From: Vombatus ursinus
Taxonomy: Eukaryota > Chordata > Mammalia > Diprotodontia > Vombatidae
Assembly (NCBI RefSeq): GCF_900497805.2
Contig: NW_020954585.1
Location: 47,011,595-47,075,594 of the forward strand
Length of the DNA: 64,000 bases
Direction: 5' to 3'
Translations under genes and position numbers: made by a program
The notes under the pieces: model-generated
Told to the model about the DNA's origin: nothing
The model's input: the letters and a program-made list of their open reading frames with translations, nothing else
Database searches by the model: none
In this document: in pieces, positions 11,094 through 21,910 of the stretch
How the letters are laid out: the number at the start of each line of letters is the position of its first letter
Numbering within the stretch: position 1 is the stretch's first letter

Positions 11094-11317
11094 CATCATA
11101 ATCTACTTCCCACCTGTCTTTCTGAACTGATTTTACTTTTCTTCATGCCCTCTAACTCAGTGTGGTTCTTGTCCATGTTCTCCCATAGAACACATTGGTC
11201 ACCCATCAATCAATCCTTTTCATCACAATCTACCTCCCACCTATCTTTTTGAACTAATTTTACTTTTCTTCGTGTTCTTTAATCATATACAATTCTTGTC
11301 CATGTTCTCCCATGAAT
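11094..11317 (+). repeat. Diverged tandem duplication, unit about 127 bp
   Basis: The segment from 11094 ('catcataatctacttcccac' to 'cttgtccatgttctcccata') is repeated from 11221 ('catcacaatctacctcccac' to 'cttgtccatgttctcccatg'). Confidence 0.85.
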
Positions 11318-11554
11318 TCTCCACAGAGGATCTACCCAAACTGCTTGAAGCCTTTCTCTAGGTATTTTTACATTTCAAGAATACCAGTGGAGTACCCTGG
11401 CTGGCTGTCCATTCTTCATGCTTGCTACATGATTGTCTCACCTTCATTTCTAATTGATAGTTACCTTAATGATATCCCTAACATAACTTCTTGAACATAG
11501 ATTATAATTGTCAACATGCTGCTTACTTTGGCTCACCATGATTTTCGTCATTGC

Positions 11555-12030
11555 TCTGTTTCAGTCGGTCAGTCAATAAACGATGCTTACTATGTACAAG
11601 GCACCATGCTAAGCACTGTAAATATAAAGAAAGGCCAAAAAAAGTTACTTATTCTTATAAGAATCGTTAAGCTAATCAATTCCCTGGAGATTATGGTGTT
11701 CTAAGTTCCAAACCATCCAGTATTCATTATTGGAAGCCCATTTGTGTGGAAATGAGTCTTTGTGCCAGAGAATACCATGGTATTATTAAAAACATTACAC
11801 AATCTTCCAAATGTAATCCAGTCTGCTTTCTTCCTTCAATTCTGGGCCCATCTGTAATGGCCAGCATAGATTATATGTATTGACATACTAGCTTAATAGA
11901 TTGACCCATGTCACTCAGGACAATAAGCATTTTTTATCCATTATGTTTTTTAGTCAGTCAACTAGTATTAAGTGCCTACTGTGTGCTACTGTGCTAAGCA
12001 CTGGGGACACAAAGGCAAACAAGTTATTGC
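11555..12030 (+). repeat. Two L2/MIR-class end fragments
   Basis: At 11555-11640 ('ttactatgtacaaggcacca', 'tgctaagcactgtaaatata') and 11945-12030 ('agtgcctactgtgtgctact', 'gtgctaagcactggggacac'). The sequence between them is unassigned. Confidence 0.5.
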
Positions 12031-12135
12031 TATAAGATTACTGAAAAGCCCTTTTAATATAATGAGGTGTGCTTGAGCAATTTAGTAGAAAATGTAGCTT
12101 TAAAAGCTCTCCACCAACCATGAAGATTCTCAAGC

Positions 12136-12536
12136 TGTGGTGGGATTGACCTGTTTTGTGTAGGCTGAGCTGGTCCTTTAAAGGTACAAGGAGGCCATTG
12201 GGCTTTCTTGCACACTTGAAGAAAAAAAAAAGCACAGCCTATGAGAAACTGGTATCTGAAGATTTATTGGAATTTACACTTTGCAGCAAGAACAACTTTC
12301 TCACCCAGCAAGGCCAGTTTAACACAGTAAATACAGCAGTGGAAGAGACTAGCTGCTTCATATGAATTACTACTATCTTTTTAATTTTAGGAATGTACCT
12401 TTTTATTCTTTATTAGTGAAGTAATTTTTACTGCATTTTTTGATTCATAGTTATCTCATTGCATTCTGATTCTAATCCTGGGCTTGAATCATTCACTGGA
12501 TCTGAATGAGTTAATCCTGGCACAGAATATTTGGCA
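12136..12536 (+). repeat. 5' LTR of the ERV fossil
   Basis: About 400 bp starting TG, paired with 17434-17764. The right limit is approximate. Confidence 0.7.
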
Positions 12537-15500
12537 TAGTTGTCAAAGATTGTAATAATTTTGTGATTAAGATCACTGAAGTGGGGAAAGGATGGTAGGG
12601 GAGGTGGGCAGAGGCTTTGGGTAATTGGACATCCAGACGCCGGACTCTTGTATATTGTGACTTTAGCACTGTCAAAGGTATATGGGGATTCCTATACATG
12701 GATAAGCAAGGACCTCCTGCTGCCCCTAGGATCAGTCAAAGGAATACGTAAAGAGTTTGACTAGAAAGGCAGAAAACATAGCAAAATCAAGTATTTCTTG
12801 ACTCTTAGTGGTTTTGGAAAAGCTGGATCACTAATGTAAGGAAAATAAAGATAAATCGTCCTTGCACATGTATCAGTACAGATAGAGTTGAATGAGCTTT
12901 TGATGTTTAAGGAGTACCCCCTTGAAGGCAAATAGAGCTGCTTATGGATCTAATAAAAACAATCCTAATGAGGGTGGGACCGATGGGTTGTAGAAGGGAA
13001 GCAAGATCTTTAACCCAGAGAATATTAGGGAATGTGTTAAAGCTTGGAGAGATCAGGGATAGAAGAGAAGAGAATAAGAACTGAAAAGAATATGAAAATT
13101 GGAAATAGGTACCCCTAGAAAGACACCCTGGGGCCAGCCTATCACTTATTCTCACCAAGAAACTGGGAAGGTTGCAGAAGTTTAAACAGAAAGCTAATGA
13201 GGGTCTTAATTGTAGTTCCATAGGCTAGGTCAGAACTTAACAGAAAGTTTGCTCTTACAAAGTCTGCAGAAACAGTTTTAGGCCCATGAGGAGGATCTCC
13301 CTGATGTCTATTTAGGCTTTGCAAATTTGGCCCCACAGTAAAGAATTCCTTTGCAACTGTGGGGTCAGTTAGGGAGGTGAATATTTTTTTTGAGGGTGAA
13401 ATTTTTAAGAGGGATAGATTTAGTAGTTTTTGTGTCCCCTTCTCACAACCAACCTGCTCCCCTCCTCCCCTCTGCTTAGGGTTAGTACAATTAGATTTTA
13501 TTTTTTGGGGTAGAATCCCACCTGAATGGCATCAGGCATTAGCTATGGTTCTTTCCCTCATCAGATCACTATACAGGCCTGGGCATGTAAACTTGTGAAG
13601 TATTAGTGAAAGATTAGGGCAACCTCAACAGTTGTCTGAGCAAACAAAGCTATCCACACAAAGAGGTGTTCTGGGAATGATGGGAAGAGGCACCAGGCCT
13701 GCTGGCATATTAGGTGGGCAGAAGGTGCTGATACTCTTTCCCATAAGCAGCTTTGGATATGGCTTTTGAAACTTGAGGAAGGTAAGAACTGCTAGCCAGC
13801 TAATGGGAATATTAGTAAAATTGTATTAGGAATTCCAGAACTAGATCAATAAGGGGCCTTCTGTCCCCCAATTTAGGACTTTCTCAAAAGCCTCTACCCC
13901 ATGAAATTGTTTTTCCACTCCACCTGATCCTTCTATGCCATCCAAGTGTTTTTCTGAAGATTTGAGGCACTGTTGGGAAGAAGTCCTCCTAGGGTAGGAC
14001 TGAAGTTCCCATAAGGCTTGGGCTAGTCAAAATGAAGAGGAATTGGAAGTCATTTGCCTAGGCCACTTTGGTTATATTATATATCAAGGACTACTAGATT
14101 CTGGCAGCCAGGTTATTATTATCTCAGTGGTCCATAAGGGTACCCCAAATTTTCACTTAGGGTTAGAGTAGGGAAGGTGCACCTTTGCTCAGATGGAAGT
14201 CAGTACAGGATCCCATTTAGGTCTTATTTTCGGTGGTTAATGAGGGAACTATATCATGGACATGGATATTATGAGTTTTTGGGAATCAGTATCTGTAACA
14301 GTGCTTGTACATTATTGTAGCTAGGGCTAAATGGAAGCCCTAGGAATTGTGTGAACTATCCCATGTAGTTAAACAATTTTGGATTGGGTGGGGGCAAGGA
14401 GGGTGGAATGAAAGACATTCCTCCCTAGTAATGGAGTTGCTGTAGGCTACTTTGCTATAAAGATTTCTCTTATAATATGTGGTCAGTGAGGAAGGTACAT
14501 GGTACCAAATGACTTACGAAAGATGATCAGTAGCTGGATAGAGTCATATTGATTGCTGCAGGCAACTCAGGCCCCAAGTTAAGTTTATTGGTTATTGGTT
14601 TGATAATGCATTTGCTTTTATTGATAAGGAGTTCAGTATCTTCACTGTCTTTCCTCAGGGTTACTTAAATTCTCCTACATATTGCCATAGTTTGATGGGC
14701 GGAAGCCCCACTTCCTAATGTTTGCTACTGTATCAACAAGTGGGACAGATGAAACCATGCTTCCGTCAGAGGTTGAAGTTTGGTTGGTGGTAGGTAGGAG
14801 ATCAAATCTAGAAGTGGTCTAGCCTAGTCTACTTAGCTAGGTTTTGAGGAATACAATAGATGGGGAGAACCCAGATGATTCTATTTAGACCATAATAAGC
14901 AATTTCCATTTGGTTCCCTCACAGTCTAAAAAGGAAGCTTGGGACTTATTAGATTTTTCATATTTTGGAGAACCCATATTGCCTACCCTGATATTTTGAT
15001 AGCCCCTTTTTACTCAGTCACTTGCAAGTCTGCGGACTCTCTGAAGTGGGGCCCCAAATAGCCTGGGCTATTCAGCAGTATCTCCCCCAGGCTCTTATGA
15101 TCCTACGGGACCTATATGCTTAGAGGGCTCTGTCCATAAGAACCAGGCAAAGTGGGAGCTTTGACAGGAACCAAGCAGTGACCAGATTAAATAACCTGTA
15201 GGCTTTTGGAACTGCAAGCTCCATGAAGCAGCACTCCCTAGATCACTTTTGAAAAACAGTTGATTTGGCCCTACTGAAAAGATGATATAGGATAATTATT
15301 CAGAGTTGCCCATTATGAATTGGGCAATGCGAGATGGTCTTCATAACAAGTCAAATAGACACAGGAGGCCTTCGTTGTTAAATGGAAATGGTATATTCAG
15401 GATCATGCTCATCTGGGCCCCTGGGGTGTTAGCGACCTCCATGAACAGGTTGTGACTTTGCTGGAAGGTCTAGTCCTAGACCCAGGGCTCTGCCATCTCT

Positions 15501-16532
15501 AATTGTCCAATCTGTCCTCCTCACCCCCTGCCAGGTCCAGGACAGACAAGATTTTAATTTATACTGACGCCTGTGCACTGACTATGGTCTGGTAGAGTGT
15601 TTTAGGGCTGGGAGAGAAGAACTGGACATTTACAGGCTCTCTACTTTGGGATCAAGTCCAGTGGAATGATTCTGACAGTTTAGAGTTGTTTGTAGGGTGT
15701 ATTAGTTCTCATCTTATGTCATCTATTGAACATAATAATTAGGTTGATGTTTCTACAAGAATGGCAGAGATTGGGGTTTGGGTCTATATCCAATGTGGGG
15801 GGGGACACCATGATCCTATGTTGCAATGGCCCCCCTATATGATCTCCTTACCTAAGCATGATGCAATTACTGTTCAATGAGGCTTCTTGGGCCAATCAAA
15901 ATGTCCACATCAGAAAAAAATCAATATGGCATGATCCCAAGTGGTTCTTGATATGCTTGATTGGAAACTTTATTATACTAGCCTTTTTCCCCCATATCAG
16001 GACAAGAGGTTTGTGCTTACTGTAGCTGATACTCATTCAAGATGTAGCATTGCAGAGAAGTGTAGGTTAAGTCTGCTACCACAGCAGCATCCCTGACAGA
16101 ACATATTTTTCTTTCTCATGGACACTTCTATACAATTGCTTCAGGACACCCATTTTGCCATGAAATAGGGCCCATCACCATCACATCTGCTGAGTTTCCC
16201 ATCTTCCATACAATTTTCAGGAAGCTGATACCATTGAACAATAGAATGGACAGTGGCTTCATCATCATAACCCTCATTATCAGGGTTGAGCGTCCCACCT
16301 TCCAGAGGCTATATCTTTGATAAATCAGCACTATCCTAAGAAAGGGGAGGCTTCTTGGGTATGGTCTTCAGGAAAAAGGACTTACCAGATAAGAACAGAT
16401 TACCTTTAGAAATAGTCCCAGTTAATTCTATCCTCTATGGGGAGCTGCCTGAGTCTATGCCTCCTTCAGAAGGGAAATGGGTCAACCTTCCCTTAACTGG
16501 CAGGTTTCTTTTCTTCCAAGATAGTATGGAAA

Positions 16533-16690
16533 GGGGAAGCTAGGTGGCATTGGCACAGTGGATTGAGCACCAGCCCTGGAGTCAGGAGGATCTGAGTTCA
16601 AATGTGGCCTCAGACACATAACACTCACTAGCTGTGTGACTCTGGACAAGGCCACTTAACCCCAATTGCCTCACAAAAAAAAAAAAAAAA
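16533..16690 (+). mobile_element. WSINE1-type SINE inside the ERV fossil
   Basis: 'aggtggcattggcacagtgg' to A-tail, flanked by near-identical copies of 'agatagtatgga' (about 16520 and 16691). It gives a relative age: younger than the ERV. Confidence 0.93.
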
Positions 16691-16826
16691 AGATAATATG
16701 GAGAACTCCTTCTTAAAAAGGGCCTACAGGAAGAAAGGGCAATTTCTGGGATATACTTTGCTTTTTACAATAGGAATAGTTGAAATTGTCTTTAAAAAAA
16801 AAACATGATAAATAAGAATCCACTTA

Positions 16827-16990
16827 TAAGAGATCAGCAAACTACATTTATTTTTGTATAGTCTAAGCTAAAAAATGTTTTTACATTTTCAAATAGAATA
16901 AAACCTTATTTAAAAATGTAAAACCACTCAACTTGTGGCTGTACAAAAGCAGGCAGTAGATCAAAGTGCCATAGTTTGCCAGTCTCTGAC
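16827..16990 (+). repeat. MER5/Charlie-like hAT relic
   Basis: 'gatcagcaaactacatttat' at one end and 'atagtttgccagtctctgac' at the other are inverted ends. The interior 'gtggctgtacaaaagcaggc' fits the MER5-type layout. Nested in the ERV fossil. Confidence 0.55.
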
Positions 16991-17433
16991 CTAGAAGGTG
17001 ATCTTTTAGCTAACTTGGTGGTAATCTTAGGTCCCTTGATGACTGAGGAACACTGAATGGGTATGGTGTGAGTCTCAGTATCAGCTTAGGTCCCTGGATA
17101 GAATTCATGCAAGAGGCCTATCAACTCTTAGGTATCATGATACAGATGACTTAAATCTATGATGGGAAATGGAAGTATCCTGACATTGACTGTGCATCTG
17201 ACCTTGGGGCTATTTCTGGTCATCATGGCTGGTTTTTTCATCAGGAGATATACTCTAAACTGCTCCTGACATTATACCTACAGTGCAGATCATTCTTTTT
17301 AAAAGACCTTTTGTACTGTTTTTAGCCTATTCTTTGTACTAAGCTCCTCCTCTGGTCAGAGTTACTTTAACATTATTTTTGTGATAGAAGGTCCACTAAA
17401 ATATTTTTGGGACCTTGCCACCAACAAGTGGGA

Positions 17434-17764
17434 TGTGGTAGGAGTATACCTGTTTTATGTAGGCTGGGCTCATCCTTTAAGAGGATAGGGAGGCCATTTG
17501 ACCTTTTTTCCCCAAAAACATAAAAGGCCTAATCTACTGGGAATGCCTTTCTAAAATAGCATAACTCGTTACTAGAGGATGCAAAGATGGAAGGAGTAGC
17601 TGCTTTATATTAATTAATACCCTTTAACCTTGGGAATTCTATCAGTGTTTTCCTTTGTTATAAAGTAACTTTTATTATATTTTATGGTCCATGAGTATCT
17701 CATTGCATTCTAACCCCAAGTCTGAATCACTGGACTTAGTCAGATCTGACCAAGAATCCATGCA
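17434..17764 (+). repeat. 3' LTR of the ERV fossil
   Basis: About 330 bp, shorter than its partner. It shares the opening TGTGGT and the block 'tatctcattgcattct'. Preceded by a short purine-rich stretch. Confidence 0.7.
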
Positions 17765-18179
17765 TTTACTAAGATCATTCAAGGTTCGTTGATAGATGCA
17801 ATTGTAGGGAACTCTGTTCAAGGACCTGTAATTATTAGCATCAAGCAAGGAATTCAACAGGGAAACGGACGCTTGCCAAAGGTGTTTGTCACTGTTATTG
17901 ATGATTTCCTCCTCTACAAGCTCCTCAAGATGCCAACTGCATCAAGGTCCTGAACATATACCACATAATGAAGAAAAAAGAAAAAAACATTTATAAAGAA
18001 TTTAATCACAAATATTGGCATGCTCAGAGCTATGTAATTGCACAGTGTTTACCCCAAGTCATAAAATGAAAGACAAAAAACATGAATGGTTTTCCACACA
18101 AATCTACTCCATTAATCTTGGAGACTAGGAACTGAAAAGACCAGAAAAATCAGAAGAGAATATGGAGATGGAAAAGGAA

Positions 18180-18360
18180 TTATGGTAGAATCATAGAATT
18201 TGAGAAATGGAAAGGATCTCATTAGCCACATAAAACAAAAATCCCCATATAACATTCCTGACAAGTGATCACCCAGCAACTGCTTTAAAACCTCCAATGA
18301 GGGAGATCCTACCACCTCTCTCATTCTATTTTTGGATTGCTCTAATTGTTAGGAAGAAAA
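18180..18360 (-). repeat. L3/CR1 LINE 3'-end fragment
   Basis: Starts 'agaatcatagaatttgagaa', then 'tcacccagcaactgctttaa' and 'gctctaattgttaggaagaa'. This is the reversed 3' tail of CR1/L3 elements. Confidence 0.65.
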
Positions 18361-20072
18361 GAATGGAAATGAGGGAATGGACAAGTTGTAGAAGGCAGTC
18401 AAAAGATGAAATTAAGCTTTCCCCAAATAACTAATAAAGGTGTAATTTTCATTATTGTCTACTCTCTTCTACCTCAAGCTCTGACCTGTAGTTCCAGGAT
18501 CTACGATACATTAAAATGGGAAACAAATCAATCTCATGTCATGTCACAGACAATGACATTAAGTCAACAAATGAATGTTATTCTATGACTGATGTTCATC
18601 AGTATTCTTCTTATATTGCTATAACTGTTCACACACACAGTTACTGGTTTTATTTACTAATCCAATAGTTGTTTTCCTTCCAATAATCTCTTCTTAGATT
18701 TTCAGAATTTTAAATTTGGTGTTTACTTGGGGTTTTTAAATTTATTGCTTTTATAGGGTTTTTTTGGTTGCATAGTTAATTCACCCATCTGTTCTTCTTT
18801 TTGTTGATGAAAGCTTTTGAAGAGGAAAAAAATTTCCCTTAAGGACTGCTTTTAGCTGCATCCCATAAGTATTGGTAAACTGTTTCATTATTTTTATATC
18901 CTTCAATGAAATTTTCCATTTTTTCTATGATTTATTTTCTGACCTATAAGTTTAGGATTATTTAGTTCCTAATTAATTTTTATTGTAGTGTGGTCAGTAA
19001 AAAAATGTTTAATATTTCTACTTTTCTGCATTTGTTTGTGGGGCTTTTATGCTCTTAATACACGGTCAGTTTCTGTAAACTTCAGCATAGTTGAAAAGTA
19101 TATAAACTCCATTCTGTTCCCTAACCAACAGAGATCAATCATCTCTAATTTTTCTAAAGTTCTGTTCAGTCCTTAACTTCATTTTTATTTGGTTATATTT
19201 GTCTAGGTCTGAAAGGAGTACATTGAAATTCCCTACTATTATAATGTTAGGGTCTATTTCTCACTCCAATTATTACCTTTTAATATTTAGATGCTATGCT
19301 ATTGTTGATTTACATTAAATATCAATTCATTCAATGTAGTTTCACTGCTTATCTTTTTATTATGTCTGTTTTTCTTGCAGTCTTTCCTGGAATCATGATT
19401 GCTACCCCTTATTTTGAGCTCATCTGAAGCATATTAGACTTTCATTTTAAGTCTGGATGAATCTTTGTTTCAAGTACACCATTTGCAAAATATTGTTGGA
19501 CTCTGCTTTCTAATCTGTTATATCATCTTCAATATTATGGGTCAGTTAATTCACATTCGTAGTTGTAACTTCTACATTTCCCTTCATCCTGTCTTTTTGT
19601 ATTATTTTGTCTTTGCACCCTCCACTTTAACAAAAGAGGGAAAAGAGAAGTTTGACTAACATTTGCAATTTTTAAGTGATCCATTGCCCCTCTTCTCTTC
19701 TCCTTTGACCTGTCCCTGATAACAGGTTTTTACTCTTTCCTTTTAATTTTGGCTTTCTGTTTCAGTCTGTTTTCCTTATGACCATCCCTCACCTACCTTA
19801 TCCTCTCTCAACACCCTCCCCCATTTCCCTTTTGAGTTTAATGTATTTTTGCATCACAGTTTGTGTGTTCAACTTTTTTTGTCCAGTTCAGATGAAAGTG
19901 AATTTCATGGGGGGCCTACACACCCCACACCTTCCCCCATGTTTGTATATTTTTCATTTCATGCACTCTTCCTATTATATGATTGAGTTCCTGCCCTGTC
20001 TTCCTCATTTCCAGTATACTTTCCTTTCCTTCTCATTTTCTTTGTTTCTTAAGACCATTAGAAAAGACCAAA

Positions 20073-20548
20073 TCTGTCCCTTCACCCTCTGGAGCCAACA
20101 TGAGTCGACTGTGAAGAAGGCAGCACGAGTCATCATCGAGAAGTACTACACCCCCCTGAGCAATGACTTCCACACCAACAAGCATGTGTGCAAGGAGATC
20201 ACCATCATCCCCAGCAAGAAAGCTCTGCAACAAGATGGCGGGCTACGTTACTCATCTGAAGAAGAGGATCCAGAGAGGCCCTGTGAGAGGTATCTCCATC
20301 AAACTGCAGGAAGAGGAAAGAGAAAGGAGGGACAACTACATCCCTGAGGTCTCTGCTTTGGATCAGGAAATCATTGAAGTGGACCCTGATACCAAAGAAA
20401 TGTTGAAACTCCTGGACTTTGGCAGTTTGTCCAACCTGCAAGTTACCCAGCCTATAGCTAGGATGAACTTCGAAACATCAAGAGGAGCTGTTTAATATTT
20501 ACTTTTGCCTTCTTTCCAATAAACTTGAGAACCCCTCCCCCCAAAAAC
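20073..20548 (+). pseudogene. RPS17: RPS17 processed pseudogene
   Basis: Intronless copy of ribosomal protein S17 mRNA. It has the 5' UTR end 'gccaacatg', then [90 protein letters not shown] and a terminal TAA at 20493-20495, followed by AATAAA. About 13 nt are missing just after the ATG (20100), which removes part of MGRVRTKTVKK, and one extra base near 20220 shifts the frame at SKKLRNK. It is therefore not coding. Flanking 13-bp duplications agaaaagac(c/t)aaa at 20060-20072 and 20549-20561 show L1-mediated retrotransposition into the old L1. The parent gene lies elsewhere. Confidence 0.96.
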
Positions 20549-21759
20549 AGAAAAGACTAAAACCACAACCCCTCAGGCACTCTGCCTGTCTAATTTATCA
20601 TGACCTTTGAAGGCATTAGGATTATGAGAAGACTCCTGATTTTTTTTTTCTTATTAGCATGTAGAGTTCTTAATCACAGAGTCCTTTCCAAAATTCAAAT
20701 ATATTTAGGTTTCTCTATTTCTCAACTCCTGCATTTGCATTTCAGAGTATCTGTTCAATTCTCTCCTTTTCATCAGGAATGCTTTGAAGTTCTCTTTTAT
20801 AGAGAGTCTATTTTTATCCTGTAGAATTATACTTAAGTTTTGCCCAATAGATAATTTTTGGTTGTAAGCCTTTATCTACTGCTTTTTGGAATACTGTACT
20901 GTATTCTAAGCTCTCCTCTCATATACAGCATAAAGTTCTAAGTCTTTTGTGATCCTGACTGTGGTTCCTTGGTACTTGAACTTTTTCTCTTTGTTATATT
21001 TCTTTTTCTTTGACCTGGAAGCTTTGGGTTTTAACTATAACATTTTGGAGTGATTGCTTTTTCTGGTTTCTTTCAGCAAGTGATGGGTGTATTCTTCATA
21101 TTTTCATTTTTTGATGTGGTTCTAATAAATCTGGGCAATTTTGGTTTATGACTCCTTGAATATGCTATCCAGGTCTTTTTTTCCTCATGGGAGTCAGATG
21201 ATTCTAAGATTATCTCTCCTTGATCTCTTTTTCAGGTACTTATTTTTAATAGTATATACCTTATATTGGATTTTTTTCAATCTTTTGATTTTGTGTTCAT
21301 TTTTCTTTCTGTCTCATGGAAACATTTTTTTCCTGTTTAGTGCATTCTAAATTTAAAGGAGTTCATTTCCTGGGTAAAAGTTATCATCACCCATTCTAAG
21401 GTATTAATTTTTCTTGCCATTTTTTCCTACCTAACATTTCCTTTAACATTTTATTTTATAACTCATTTCATTTTTTCTAGATGCTAATGTGGCTCTTGTA
21501 GTGAGGACATGTTTCTCTCTTAGGCTATATATCTGGACTTGTGGAATTACTCTTTTCATCTAAGTTTTGGTCTTTTTTTTTTTTTTTGGTCTTCTCTCAT
21601 TTCAAGCAATTTCCTTATTATGTTTGGCATTTTCTTCTCTTTACTCTTATCTTCAGCCTCAATATATGGATTGAAGTTTTGTGTTAGAGTTCAAGTCTGC
21701 TTTTTTCCATACTCTCTTGGATAGCAGTGACTGAAACTAGGTCCTGCCTTTTTCAGGAA

Positions 21760-21910
21760 TCACCTGATTTTGTCTCCTGCCATGGTTGGACTGTGAACTC
21801 AAAAGCAGGAACTCTCTCTTGCCTTTTTTTTTTTCTTTTTGTATCCCTAGTGCTTAGCACAGTGCCTGTCACACAGCAGGTACTTAAATGCTTGTTCACT
21901 ACCCACCTCT
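21760..21910 (+). repeat. L2 3'-end fragment
   Basis: 'gtgaactcaaaagcaggaac', 'tgtatccctagtgcttagca' and 'cacagtgcctgtcacacagc' match the L2 3' tail. It sits within the old L1. Confidence 0.6.

Larger units (their letters stand above)
12136..17764 (+). mobile_element. Ancient LTR retrovirus (ERV) fossil
   Basis: Two direct LTR-like copies (about 12136-12536 and 17434-17764) flank an internal region of roughly 5 kb. Both LTRs begin TGTGGT and share 'atctcattgcattct' and the preceding block. The interior has gag-pro-pol character: a protease-like Asp-Ser-Gly stretch near 14.1 kb and an integrase-like stretch near 16.0 kb. It is thoroughly broken, with a dozen or more interruptions. By eye the LTRs differ by about a quarter, which points to a very old insertion. 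A SINE (16533-16690) and a hAT-like relic (about 16827-16990) have inserted inside it. The retroviral class is unresolved. LTR outer limits are approximate. Confidence 0.75.

Noticed and set aside
19778-20347. A 189-codon plus-strand frame
   Set aside because: Chimera of antisense old L1 and the first frame of the RPS17 retropseudogene. Not a gene.
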